A stretch of 64,000 bases of DNA from Ananas comosus (taxonomy: Eukaryota; Streptophyta; Magnoliopsida; Poales; Bromeliaceae). Within the stretch, counting starts at the first letter, position 1. Each line of letters begins with the position of its first letter. The DNA lies in assembly GCF_001540865.1 (NCBI RefSeq), contig NC_033645.1, positions 1,299,687 to 1,363,686 on the forward strand, in the 5' to 3' direction. Below the pieces are notes generated by a model. It had not been told where the DNA came from. It saw only the letters and a list, made by a program, of their open reading frames with translations, and did not search any database. Both the position numbers and the translations under genes were made by a program. Of this stretch, positions 27,789-38,317 are shown one piece after another.

Positions 27789-30373
27789 TCAAAGGGGCCA
27801 GATGCTTGAAGAACCCTGATCAATATAAGTATCGAAAGGCGATCGAACAATCTCGTCATCAGATAAGAAATTACCGCTGCGAACCAATTGCTCCGAAAGA
27901 GTAGTTGCTCTGATCGGTGAAAGGGACAACGAACCGATGCCTTGAGTTGTTGTTGCACTCGATGTTGGCTTTTTTTGGTTGGTTTTAGTGCCGACACTAT
28001 AAGTTTTCGTCGGCCTGACCCGTTCACATAAGCTTTTCTCTAAGGCACCCTCGACATTGTCCTCCATGTTTCTGATGTCATGTATACTATGTCGACGCTT
28101 TTCCTTTAACACCAGTTTCCTGTTATAGTACTTTTGTGCATGACTAGCCACTTGAGTTGGTGTTCTTGTGATGACAAAGTTCTTGGCTATGGTCCTCCAT
28201 TCACCTCTCCCATGCACACTTAAACCAATCAGGAATAACCTGTCAAAAACAAGACTAGCAAGATGAGTATGAGAAAGTACATATACATATGTACTTGTGA
28301 GTTTTTCCAAATCAGGAAAAACTAATATTGATCTATTTTGTTTTTCTCTTTTTTTGACAAATTGTGGGAGCATGGCCCTACAATTAAGTTCATTATTTGA
28401 ACAGGAAGAAAAAAAATACCAATTAATTGCTGATTTTTTTTTACATAATACACTTGTTAATTAGTTGGTGCATTCATTGCGTTCATCCGAGAAGGTGACA
28501 ATTTGAAAGCAAATTGTGCCAATCATCCTTATTATCTCATACACTATCAGAAATTAGACTTCTCTTGCTTAATTTGACAGAGTTTCTAATGATAAAGGAA
28601 AACTTTTGTATAGCACTATCAACTAGTGTGAGGGGATATTTTTCAGTATTTGTACATACACTTCATTGTACCACAAAAAAACAAAAAAGAAGAAGAAGAA
28701 GAAATCAATGTGAGGCTCTATTTATATATCTGTTTCATATTCTAAGCTTATTATTGCTTCATATTATGCCATATTCAAAGTGTGGATCGCATGTCGCATG
28801 CTCGTATAGGCATGCAGCGATAGCTATAAAAGTTGGAAAACAGATCTTGTTTATCATGCTTATTCCAAAACGCTAGTGGCATTGTGTCGTTCCATTACTA
28901 CTGTGCCGCCATTTTAGATTTAGGACAGTTGCGTCATAGTAGTCGCGATATAAAACGACAGTGAGGAGTGTTTGTTCTCCTATTTGTTAGCTTTTGGTTT
29001 CGATGTTAACTACAAAAGAAACATGTCAGCTGAAACTTATGTACAATAAGCAACTTCTGTATGTTGATAGGAAAAGAACACCCTTTTACATACACTAAAT
29101 ATAGAAACAAAATATGAAAAAATTTGATCATATGTGAAAATAAATAAAAAGGATCAATTGTTACATCCTTCATATATCTTTTATCTCTACTTAACTTTAT
29201 TGTTAATAGAACATGCATGTACACCCTACGATACGTTTTTTTTCATAAATAGCGATATGATCATAAGTGCAAAGTATGCAAAATTTATAGGATGCCACAC
29301 TTTATACAAAAAGCAAAATTCACAATTAGATTAACAAAACCAACAATTGCATACTTGGTTTTCTTTTCATGGCAAGTGATTAAGTATAAGAATTAAACTT
29401 CGCATCTATGTCATTCGAGTTGATGTTTAATCTACATGAAATCATAGTATTATATATGTGACTTCTTAGTATATAATGGTTAAATTTGATGACAGAAAAA
29501 AAATTTCAGCCTAGATTTATTATTGTTTCTTTAATGTTGTAAAAGTTAAGTTTCAAGTAATAAACTTGAGAGAGGAAAGTACCAACTATATCATAAAAAA
29601 TGATCAAACAAACACATAGATGATTGATTTCTCACAAATTTTCATCATATTGCTATATTCTTTAGGGTTTTCAGATGATCTTGATTAATCAATTCTACAT
29701 GCATGCCTGCTCTATATATATAGGTTGCAAAATAATTTTTAGTGAGAAAAGAAATTTTCCTTGATGCATCAGACCATGAAAAACTCCATATGTATTAATC
29801 ACTTCAATATATACCTGCAAATTAAGATGTCAAATATGTAAAATAAAAAAGAAGTAAAGAAAAAAAGAAATTAAAAAGAATTCTAGCAAACCTATGCTCC
29901 TCCTCAGTCCAAGGTTTTCCTTTAGTGGATGTTCTTGCACCAAATTGTCCTCCTACCTTTTCCTTCTCCTCCGCGTCTACTCCTACTATTCCTAAATGCT
30001 CACTCACCAACTTATTTATGCTCTGCGGTGACAGTGATTTTGCGTCGCTCATCTTCGTGGTGGCCTCCATCAATGCGGCTTCAAAGGACTGCGATTCTTC
30101 TCCCTCCTCTGTAACTGGCAAGCCAAAGTTATCGTTCTCTAACATGTCAACAGGGTTCACGTACTCCAGCGGCATAGATCGCTCGATGTACGTACATTGC
30201 ATGTCCACGATGTGGTCAACATATTGGTCCCTAAGTTGGCGCATGGTCTTGGTCGGAAACCTCTGCGCGAGCTCCTCTAGCCAATTTGGCTCATGGAAGT
30301 CGATCTCGGAGAGCGCCTCGTCGAACCTCTTTCTCTCTGAAGGGGTCCACTCTTCATTGTCGAGAGAATTCAT
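27789..30373 (-). CDS. DIVARICATA-type MYB (SHAQKY) transcription factor
   Basis: Two exons, 30373-29892 and 28239-27789, joined in phase across a 1652-bp intron, give 310 residues. The start is the Met of MNSLDNEEW; a longer open frame upstream is mostly low-complexity leader. Residues about 8-58 form a first SANT-like repeat ([15 protein letters not shown]...[16 protein letters not shown]). Residues about 150-202 form the second MYB repeat ([16 protein letters not shown]...[10 protein letters not shown]...[16 protein letters not shown]) with the SHAQKY signature at about 193-198; the exon junction falls in the Arg before LFLIGL. This two-repeat layout is that of DIV-like factors, which bind I-box/GATA-type elements in the nucleus. 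The basic segment [11 protein letters not shown] follows. The first repeat is divergent from classic DIV. The C-terminal tail (about 200-310) is not recognised. Confidence 0.88.
28240..29891 (-). other. Long intron of the MYB gene
   Basis: GT-AG intron, AT-rich (donor GTTTGC, acceptor TTTTTGACAG). No nested gene or clear transposon was recognised in it. Open frames at 28514-28876 and 29134-29334 show no family signal. Confidence 0.7.
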
Positions 30374-30972
30374 GATTTTATGTACCTTATATATGATTAT
30401 ACTTCTTCTTCTTCTTCTTCTTCTTTTTTTAGATTTTGGAGGATTGAAGCTAGGGTTTGTAGGAAAGAGGGAAAAAGTGGGTCTTGTAGGAGAGGTTAAG
30501 AGAGGGAAGGGAGAGAGTGTATATTTGGAGGGGGATGGACATGTTGAAAGGGTAAAGTTGGAAGTACACATAATAATAACTATAATAATTAAAATGGTAT
30601 TTAAATTAAAGAAATCAATTTAAGAACTTGTACAAATTAAATGTCTACAAAAAATAACTATTAATAACTTTTGTAGGGAAAAAAATGTGTTCGTTCTCAG
30701 AAGATTTAAAGAGATAGCAAATCACCTAAACCTTTTACAGATTAAAAATGTTTTTGCTTTAATCAACTACCTAATTAAATAGCTAGCTATATATTTTCTC
30801 AATTTACGTAACCATTGATCATTGAATTTACAGATATCTATGCCTCCATTTTGATTCATATGTACACAATGTTTACTGCATTTGATTATTTTTCTTTTTG
30901 TGTACATAATCAGCAGTTTTTAAAACATATTGAGAGAAACACAATCTATATGCTTAAACATTGTTCAAGTTG

Positions 30973-31013
<41 letters not shown>

Positions 31014-31273
31014 AATTTTTGAAAAAAAAAGGTTGATTAATGAAATTGCATGGAAATTAAGGTTAAAGAGACACGCCATGCACACGTTGCGAGCGTTGCA
31101 GTAGTACGAAATTTTGACTGAAGGGGGCGTAGATTTTCTTACCTACCCTCGAACGCAACGTGTACAGTGTAAGACAAATTTAGTGACATCTTTGAGCTTC
31201 TCCATGACACTAACCTAATACTTGCTATGAGAGTACTCCAAATCGGTATGAGTATGTGTTTGTTTTGTCCAAA

Positions 31274-31309
<36 letters not shown>

Positions 31310-32037
31310 AGTGTTTTCAATTCGATTGTAAATACTCATTTTTATTGTTTCCTTCTCATTGCTATACATGTATTAGGAATATTTTTATAAGTCTCTCGTG
31401 CATGTCTGTGTTAGAGATGAGTGTGTTCGTGTTGAATTCGTGTCTAATGCAGACACATTATGAACAAACATTCGATGCGAGTCCGTAACTCAACCTATTA
31501 AAAAAGTATTTTTTATATTATCTTTTTTATGCATATATATATAATGTAAAGTGATAGATTTTAATTTTGACTTTTTGATAAATGCATACAAGTCTTTTTT
31601 GAATAATATAAATAAATTTTGTATGGTTGATATTTAAAAAAAATATATATATATATGAATTTTCGATGATAATTAATATAATTTTTATTCACATGAGAAA
31701 TACAATAATATTTTAACACAATTAATATTTTATATATAATAAATGTATATTATTGTATTAATAATATTATTATTTATAAGCAGTGTCCAGTGTCAGTATC
31801 CTAATTTTTTAACAGTTATCGAGTCTTGTGTACATCCTTATTCGTGACGTGCGCATAGATTCGCTGTAACTTTACCTTCCGTCAAAATTCAAACTTTCTA
31901 AAATATCGTATGCCGAAGCCAATTACAGTAAATAAACAAACAATAAAAGTAGGAAAACTTTAGTTCCATAACTATATAATAAATAAACGGCATAAGAAAA
32001 ATAGTTTTCACCCAAAAGTATATTTCCAACAGATCGC

Positions 32038-32137
32038 GTTAATATCTTAATATATCATGTATAAATATCGGCAAAATAAACAAGTCCGTTAATATCTTAA
32101 TATATCATTTATAAATATCGCAAAAATTAAGTTGTAC
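32038..32137. repeat. 50-bp tandem duplication
   Basis: GTTAATATCTTAATATATCA begins at 32038 and again at 32088, and the following bases (ATAAATATCG) also match, giving two units of 50 bp with few differences. Confidence 0.85.
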
Positions 32138-33141
32138 AATATATACAATTGAATATGAAATACAAAATATTATTAATTTAATTTTTTTAAAACAAATATT
32201 TAATAATTAAATTTTTTTAAAAAATTCATTCTACTAGGCTCATTTAATTTAGATTCAATCTTAAATTTTTTCCCCAAAAAATTTAAATCTCAAGCACGTA
32301 CGTCCAAAGCGATTCTCTTTTACATGACATCACTCACAGTTGCTTACGTGTACAACATGTCAGCATGTCGGCAACATAAATGCATAGCAACCCATGCATT
32401 AATTAGATATTTAATTTTAAAAATACTAAAACCCAACCAAAATAATCAATTTGTACAAAAATACACCTTTTTATTCCTTATTTTCAACTTAAAAATTACT
32501 ATAAATTAAATCTTTATAATTATATAATTATACGTACGTTTGTGTTGGGGTGGGGTTACATCTTTTTCTATAATTAGGCAGAGATGACACTCTTATTACA
32601 AAGAATTTAAGTAATCTGGTACAGGATCGTGTCGAGTCGTGTCGATACGTGTCGGTGAAAAAAAATTTTATGTGCTGATACATAATAGTTCGAAATATTT
32701 ATTTTCTTTAGTAATAAAATATTTTAATTATTTATTATATTTTTTTTTGAATTTTATTTAGAAAATTATTTATTAATTTAAAGATAAAGAGTTTTGGGCT
32801 GTGCTATCGGTGCTGGGTCTTTATCGTACCGCTAGTTTGTTGGCACGGTATGACACGATGGATACGACGGGTGCCAACGGGCACCTAAAATCTTGTTTAT
32901 TACTATCTGATAATTAGTATATTTCCTCCTGAAAATAGTAATTTATTTTCTTAGAAAGTAAAATAAAAATTTACGGCTGATGTGGTGAACCAGGTCTAGG
33001 CAGTTATTACTTCACTAAGTACTAAGCGGATCCATCACCGTCCATAAAGGAGGTGTTTAAAGGTGATTCAGAACTAGTTCGATAATTTGGCTGCTAAAAA
33101 TATTAATTTTATTTTTATATTATAAAAAATAAAAAATTTTA

Positions 33142-33206
<65 letters not shown>

Positions 33207-33699
33207 ATCTTGCTTTAATTACCGATTGCAACTATCACAGGAATAGACGCTTTAACATTTTCAATTTTTTATAACATAAAAATAATATTTTTAACCACCA
33301 TATTATTGATCATGTTCCATTGGCGTTTGATAGTACCTGTTTGGGAAAAAAAAAAAAAAANTAAAAAATTCGGCTATTAAATTAAGTTTTTTTTTCCTCA
33401 AGATTTATACTATTAGCATAAATATTCATATTTCTTAAAAATATAAGAATAAAGAGATACAAAATTAAACTAATTAAGTAAAAAAAATAGTAAACCATAT
33501 TACGCCTCAAAATAAATAAATAATTAAGTAAATAAAATATTAAGATAGTCCATAGTCCATAAAAGATTAAATCTTTTTGATCGTGTAAATTTTTTTTTTT
33601 TTGGGAGGGAGGTGGGCGAACGTTTACAAAAGGGGGTTTTTTTTTTTTCCTGATTTGGGCGGTGAACAGGGGATTTTTTTTTTTTTTCTGTTTTTGAGC

Positions 33700-33940
33700 C
33701 AGCCGCGAGGCCCACGACCGCTCGCGCTTGCAAGCTAGCCGCGGGGCCCGCGACCCGCGAGTGCGAGCGCAAGCGGCGAGCCGTATTTTTGGCCGAATAA
33801 TTTGGCGTGCGTGAATTATTCGCGAATAAGTATTTTTGACAAAAAAAAAACACGATTTTTCTTGAATTTTTCGGAAAAATATGAATACGGCCGTTTAATT
33901 TGTTTTTTTTTCAAAAATTCACGAATAATTCGCGAATTAA
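33700..33940. other. GC-rich patch with exact TTCGCGAA palindromes
   Basis: Within very AT-rich DNA, 33700-33785 is strongly GC-rich with a direct repeat (AGCCGCGAGGCCC at 33701, AGCCGCGGGGCCC at 33737). It is followed by perfect 14-bp palindromes TTATTCGCGAATAA (33816-33829) and TAATTCGCGAATTA (33926-33939). It could be part of an old LTR or other transposon; no ORF or terminal repeat was found to prove that. Confidence 0.45.
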
Positions 33941-34026
33941 CCAACATAGTTTGGTTGCAAATTGTTACCACCTGTTCCCCCGTGTGAATATGGTCAACTC
34001 TTATGTTTTTTAGTGCAACAACAATT

Positions 34027-34179
34027 TTTTTTGAGATATAGGTAGCACGCTACCCGCTTCGTTTATTTCATTTAGAAATAAACTTAGCTGGAAATATGAA
34101 TCAACTAGGATTCAAACTTTGGTCTCGAATACCAACCTCTAAGCCCTTTGCCACTTGCTTTAGGGACGGTCGGTTTTAC
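34027..34179 (-). mobile_element. SINE with perfect 13-bp target duplication
   Basis: The 13-bp TGCAACAACAATT stands at both 34014-34026 and 34180-34192. Read on the minus strand the element starts near GTAAAACCGACCGTCCC, has an A-box-like AAGTGGCAAAGGG, then GGTTGGTATTCGAGACC and a B-box-like AGTTTGAATCCT, then TTCATATTTCCAGCTAAG, the hairpin GGTAGCGTGCTACC, and a short poly(A). This is the layout of Au-type tRNA-derived plant SINEs. It is the best-preserved copy in the window. Confidence 0.9.
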
Positions 34180-34335
34180 TGCAACAACAATTACTTGCAT
34201 CGGATGTATAAGTATATCTTATATTGCGTGCATGTTATGAGTGTCGCGGTAATGGGCTGTGATCGGCCCAGAATATGGTAAAACGTGGGCCATCCCGGTG
34301 CGCGTGTTGCGCCTGTAGTAATGGGCCGGGCCTAA

Positions 34336-34375
<40 letters not shown>

Positions 34376-35172
34376 TTACATTTTAAAATTTTTTCTCAAA
34401 TATAATTAAAAGCATTGAAATTATAATTTTACTTTAGCAAAATTATCTAATTTTTTTTAGGGTTAATTTCATACAGGTTCCTGCAAATATAGTGAATGAC
34501 AAATATATTCTTACAAATTTTAATTTTAATTTTTTTTATTTCTACAAAAGTCTTGACGTTTTCAAATATTTTCCTCTGGTTTGTTACCGTTAGATAACGA
34601 TTAAAGAATTGTTTATATTTTTAATTTTGCCATCACAAATATGTTCCTCCAAAAGTCATAATGGCATAATATAATAGGAATAAAAATGTCAAAAAATAAT
34701 TAGGGTTAAGTATTTTTAAAAATTAAAAAAGCAATCACGATTTGTCTATGCTGATCTAGATCAAAAGTCATGCTGACACCATCCCCAATTCAGCATAAAT
34801 AATTATAAACTTTATGAGGCTACAGTCGAGGCCTAAAAATCAAATTTTACTCAATTATATGTGTTTTATGATATCTAAAACCTGTTTAATTAGAAAATAT
34901 AATTTTACAATTTAGAAGCCATATCATAGACTTTTACCAAGCTATTTTTGCTAATAAAAAGAGCCATCTACGGTGCGGGAGAATTAGACATGTAAATAAA
35001 AATAGAAAAAACTTTATTTAATTACCTCTCTCGTGGTTTATTGTAATGGTTATAATTATATCATTTAAATATACTGTAGTTCTTATTTGTTTTTTGTTAT
35101 ATTTTCTATTAACTTTTCATTAAACAATGATGTGCTGTACACACGTGTGTCGAAAAAAGTCATATAAAACTG

Positions 35173-35824
35173 GATGGAACGAAATGCCAGACAATTCTCC
35201 AACAATTTCTCTTCGATCTAGGTCATATTGCGCCATATCATGCATATGACTTTGGATTATATTTCTAAAATCCCTTTGCACACTATTGAACACTCGAACG
35301 CCAACAAATGGTGTCCGCCATCAGATGCGTCATTCAAGTCTGAAGAAGGCACTGCCGCTATTGGTTATATAGCTCGTACTAATTTATGCCATGTTGTATT
35401 TGCTGCAGGTAGACAGATTGAGGCAACTTCAGTACTGGAAGCTGAGGCAAAAGCAATGAAGGAAGCTATTGCGGAGGCGCATCAACATGGACTTCAACGA
35501 GTATGTTTAGAAAGTGATTCCTCTCTTCTTATTCAGTGCTTGCGACATGTCCAATCACCTCCATGGCCTCTGAGAGCTCTTGTGCTTGGCATATCTAGCA
35601 CCATGAAGAAGTTTGCTGCTACTCAAGTCCTTTTTGTTAAAAGGGAGGCAAATATGGTAGCCGATTGGCTGGCTACCAGAGCTAACTTGCCTCAATCTTC
35701 TGTATTTACTAATGCAAATCGACATCCACAGTTATGTCGCCTATATTTCGGTATCTTGTTTTGTTTGGCTTCTTGCCATATTTTGGTAATGAAAATTTAG
35801 TTTTCTTTGAAAAAAAAAAAAAAA
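35173..35824 (+). mobile_element. 5'-truncated LINE carrying an RNase H domain
   Basis: An open frame at 35228-35800 (190 residues) is dominated by an RNase H-like (RVT_3) domain. All four acidic active-site positions are present: Asp in SDASF, Glu in VLEAEAKAMKEA, Asp in LESDSSLL, and Asp in MVADWLATRA. The frame ends ten bases before a poly(A) run (35810-35824). Near-identical flanks AAAAAAGTCATATAAAACTG (35153) and AAAAAAGTCACATAAAATTG (35819) look like a target duplication of about 17-20 bp with two differences. This is the 3' end of an L1-type element with a C-terminal RNase H. It may be fairly young, since the frame is intact. A domesticated gene is less likely given the poly(A) tail and duplication. 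Confidence 0.85.
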
Positions 35825-35838
35825 GTCACATAAAATTG

Positions 35839-37454
35839 ATAAAAAGCAGTATACTATCCCCACATTGGAAGCGCATTAACGGAAATTCCCCAATTTCTGG
35901 TTTTCTAAAAGGTAATAATTTGTAACTCTTGCCATTGATTTGGATTTTTTTTTTCCAATTTATTATTTTCCTTATCCTACCAAATCTAAAACAAGATTCC
36001 AATTAATTATGCTCAACAAAAACGCCCCCCAAAATTTCAACAACCAAATTGGCAGTTTCTAATTTTTCCATTTTTTTTTTTACCAATTTGCCGTAATTTT
36101 TTGTTCTCCAATTTTTTTGGTATATGTTCAAAAAAATTTTTAGTTTTCAAATATCTATTTGATACTTGTGGTGGCTGGATTCCACAAGTTGGTTTTGATG
36201 AAGCAGGTGAGTTTTTTTTTTTTTTTTTTTTTTTATTTAAATTTCTTGATATATGGAAGATATTAAGTTTTATTCTTTTTTTTTAAAAAAAAAACTGGCA
36301 AATGTAGCTAGTAGTGATATATATTACTTATAGTTGTTTTTCTTTTATTTATTTAATTGAGTTGTTTAAAAATAAAAATATTTGATATATGTTTGATGTT
36401 TCAGAATTTATACAACTCAGTATTTTTTTTCAAGTGTTCGTGGAATTGGAGCTCTCTTTTTACGAAACTAGTTTTTGTGGTTGAGCAACCATATACTTGT
36501 ATACAAAATGAGTGTAATTTTATATCCTATCAATTAAGGGCCAAAACTTTTTACACTAGTTGTATTGATTCTTATTTTTAATATTAAAAATTTAAAAATT
36601 GTTTGAAAATTTGGATAAAAGGGTGTAAGATTTATGCTCGACTTTTCGATGCACAAGTGTTAATACATGATTGAAATTCTTAATATATAATTTGGTAAAA
36701 TTAAAAAATATATTTGTCTAAGATTGTGAAGGGCTGGCTCATTATTCTCATTTTTTATTCATTTAAACTTTTTACATTTTTAAATTTTAGATTAATTTTA
36801 TAAAGTATATGTATGTATTTATTCATTAAATTTATTTTATTTTTATGATTAAAATTAAATTTTGTTCCATGCATTGCGCGAGCAATATGCCTAGTCTTTA
36901 ATCCTTTATTTATTTACAATACTCTGGTAGGTGATCAATGAAATAATACCATACATGATTATTTAATTTTGCATGCTTTAAAGAAAAAGCATATGCAATA
37001 TTCCCCTGGTTTGGAGCTTTGGAGATTTATTTATAAAATCATACCTTGGAACTTAATTGCTTTGACTTCTACGTGCACTTAATTTTTAAATTTTTTATTA
37101 ATTTTATAAAAGTTTATATATGTATTTATTCATTACATAAGTTTAGATAGTTTCTATACAATTCCTGAAAAGATTATTCAAAATTTAAATAGTTGTAATT
37201 ATATTTTAAAAAACAAAAGTACATACAAAGTATAGGAGAAAGGAAAAAATAACAAAAAAATAACTGAGTCGACTCAGCACGGCATGACCTACAGATAGAT
37301 GAAGAGCGTGCCCCTGCATATAAGTATTATTTTTTTTAGAGATATGCTTGTGATACTTTATTTTCGGATATTCTATTATATTGTTGATAGAGGATAATAA
37401 GAGCACTAGGAGTTAGTAATGTAGTGTATCGTACACTAAAGGATACTCAGAGCA
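35839..37454. other. AT-rich spacer
   Basis: No gene or well-bounded element is seen. It contains long T runs (36211-36234) and low-complexity AT sequence. Confidence 0.5.
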
Positions 37455-37995
37455 GAGTGAGGTTGGTATGTTTCTGGAAGTATGGAGCTCTTCGTATTTT
37501 TAAGTTATTTTCGGTATTGGGATTTTCGAATCGATGATCGGCTCCGTTAGACTTAATCTAGAATATTTGAAGTATCTAAAAAATAAATTTAATATTTTTT
37601 TCATATCATTTGCCCAGTGATCAAAATAGCTCAAAATTAATGGCTGAAAATAAAAAAACTTACAAAATATGATGATATGACATTAAAATTTTAGATCAAA
37701 TATATTAATCTTGTTTCATATAGTATAAAGAATCTTCTATCAAAATCTCACGTGATTTAAATATTTCAACACCGTTAAACTTGCAAATGGCTCATGACCA
37801 TTAAAATTATTGATTTTGAGCCCCTTCGATTACTAGGCAAAGGATATCGAAAAATCACGAAATTTATTTTTTAGGTACTTCAAATACTCTAGATCAAGTT
37901 TAACTGAGCCGATCATCGATTAGAAAGTCACAACATTAAAAATAATTTGAAAGCATGAAAAATTCTGTGCTTCCAGAAGGATACCAGCCTCACTC
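37455..37995. mobile_element. Large foldback MITE, family 2, copy A
   Basis: The left arm begins GAGTGAGGTTGGTATG and contains ATCGATGATCGGCTCCGTTA and GAATATTTGAAGTATCTAAA. The right arm, reverse complemented, begins GAGTGAGGCTGGTATC and contains ATCGATGATCGGCTCAGTTA and GAGTATTTGAAGTACCTAAA. The arms are roughly 200 bp each. The right end lies about 140 bp before the first recognised exon of the polygalacturonase gene. Unlike copies B and C it is not flanked by TA repeats. Confidence 0.85.
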
Positions 37996-38137
37996 CTCGG
38001 AGCAACACTTTTTTTTATTTGGTACGGTCTTAGCAGTGGTGGGAACTTGGCATTTCTTTGGGTCGCATAGGCCCTTTATGAACTTAAATCAATTTCTTTT
38101 TTTTTTTTCTTTTTTTTTTGTCTTTCGGAAATCACAG

Positions 38138-38270
38138 CAACTATTGGGTTGCTGTTCCTGTTGGGTGTTCAATTAACTCTTGGCAAGCGTATCTACAATG
38201 TGCTTGATTTTCATGCCAGAGGAGATGCCAAAACTGATGACACACAAGTAACAAATCTCTCTCTAAAGTC

Positions 38271-38317
<47 letters not shown>

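Larger units (their letters stand above)
30574..35152. other. Long AT-rich intergenic region
   Basis: No gene is supported. Recognisable contents: (AT)n at 30978-31010; (GA)n at 31276-31306; a 50-bp tandem duplication at 32038-32137; a GTGTCGA-rich patch at about 32625-32660; (TA)n at 33146-33197; a GC-rich patch and palindromes at 33700-33940; a SINE at 34027-34179; and (ATT)n at 34334-34376. One ambiguous base (n) stands at 33361 after a poly-A run. Confidence 0.6.

Noticed and set aside
34096..34281. Possible tRNA gene from a B-box-like sequence
   Set aside because: The tRNA-like part is the head of a SINE with a 13-bp target duplication; no acceptor stem or cloverleaf can be drawn.
37955..38176. 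Frame starting ATG at 37955 as the polygalacturonase start
   Set aside because: It starts inside the foldback element, runs through poly-T, and reaches the first exon in a different frame.
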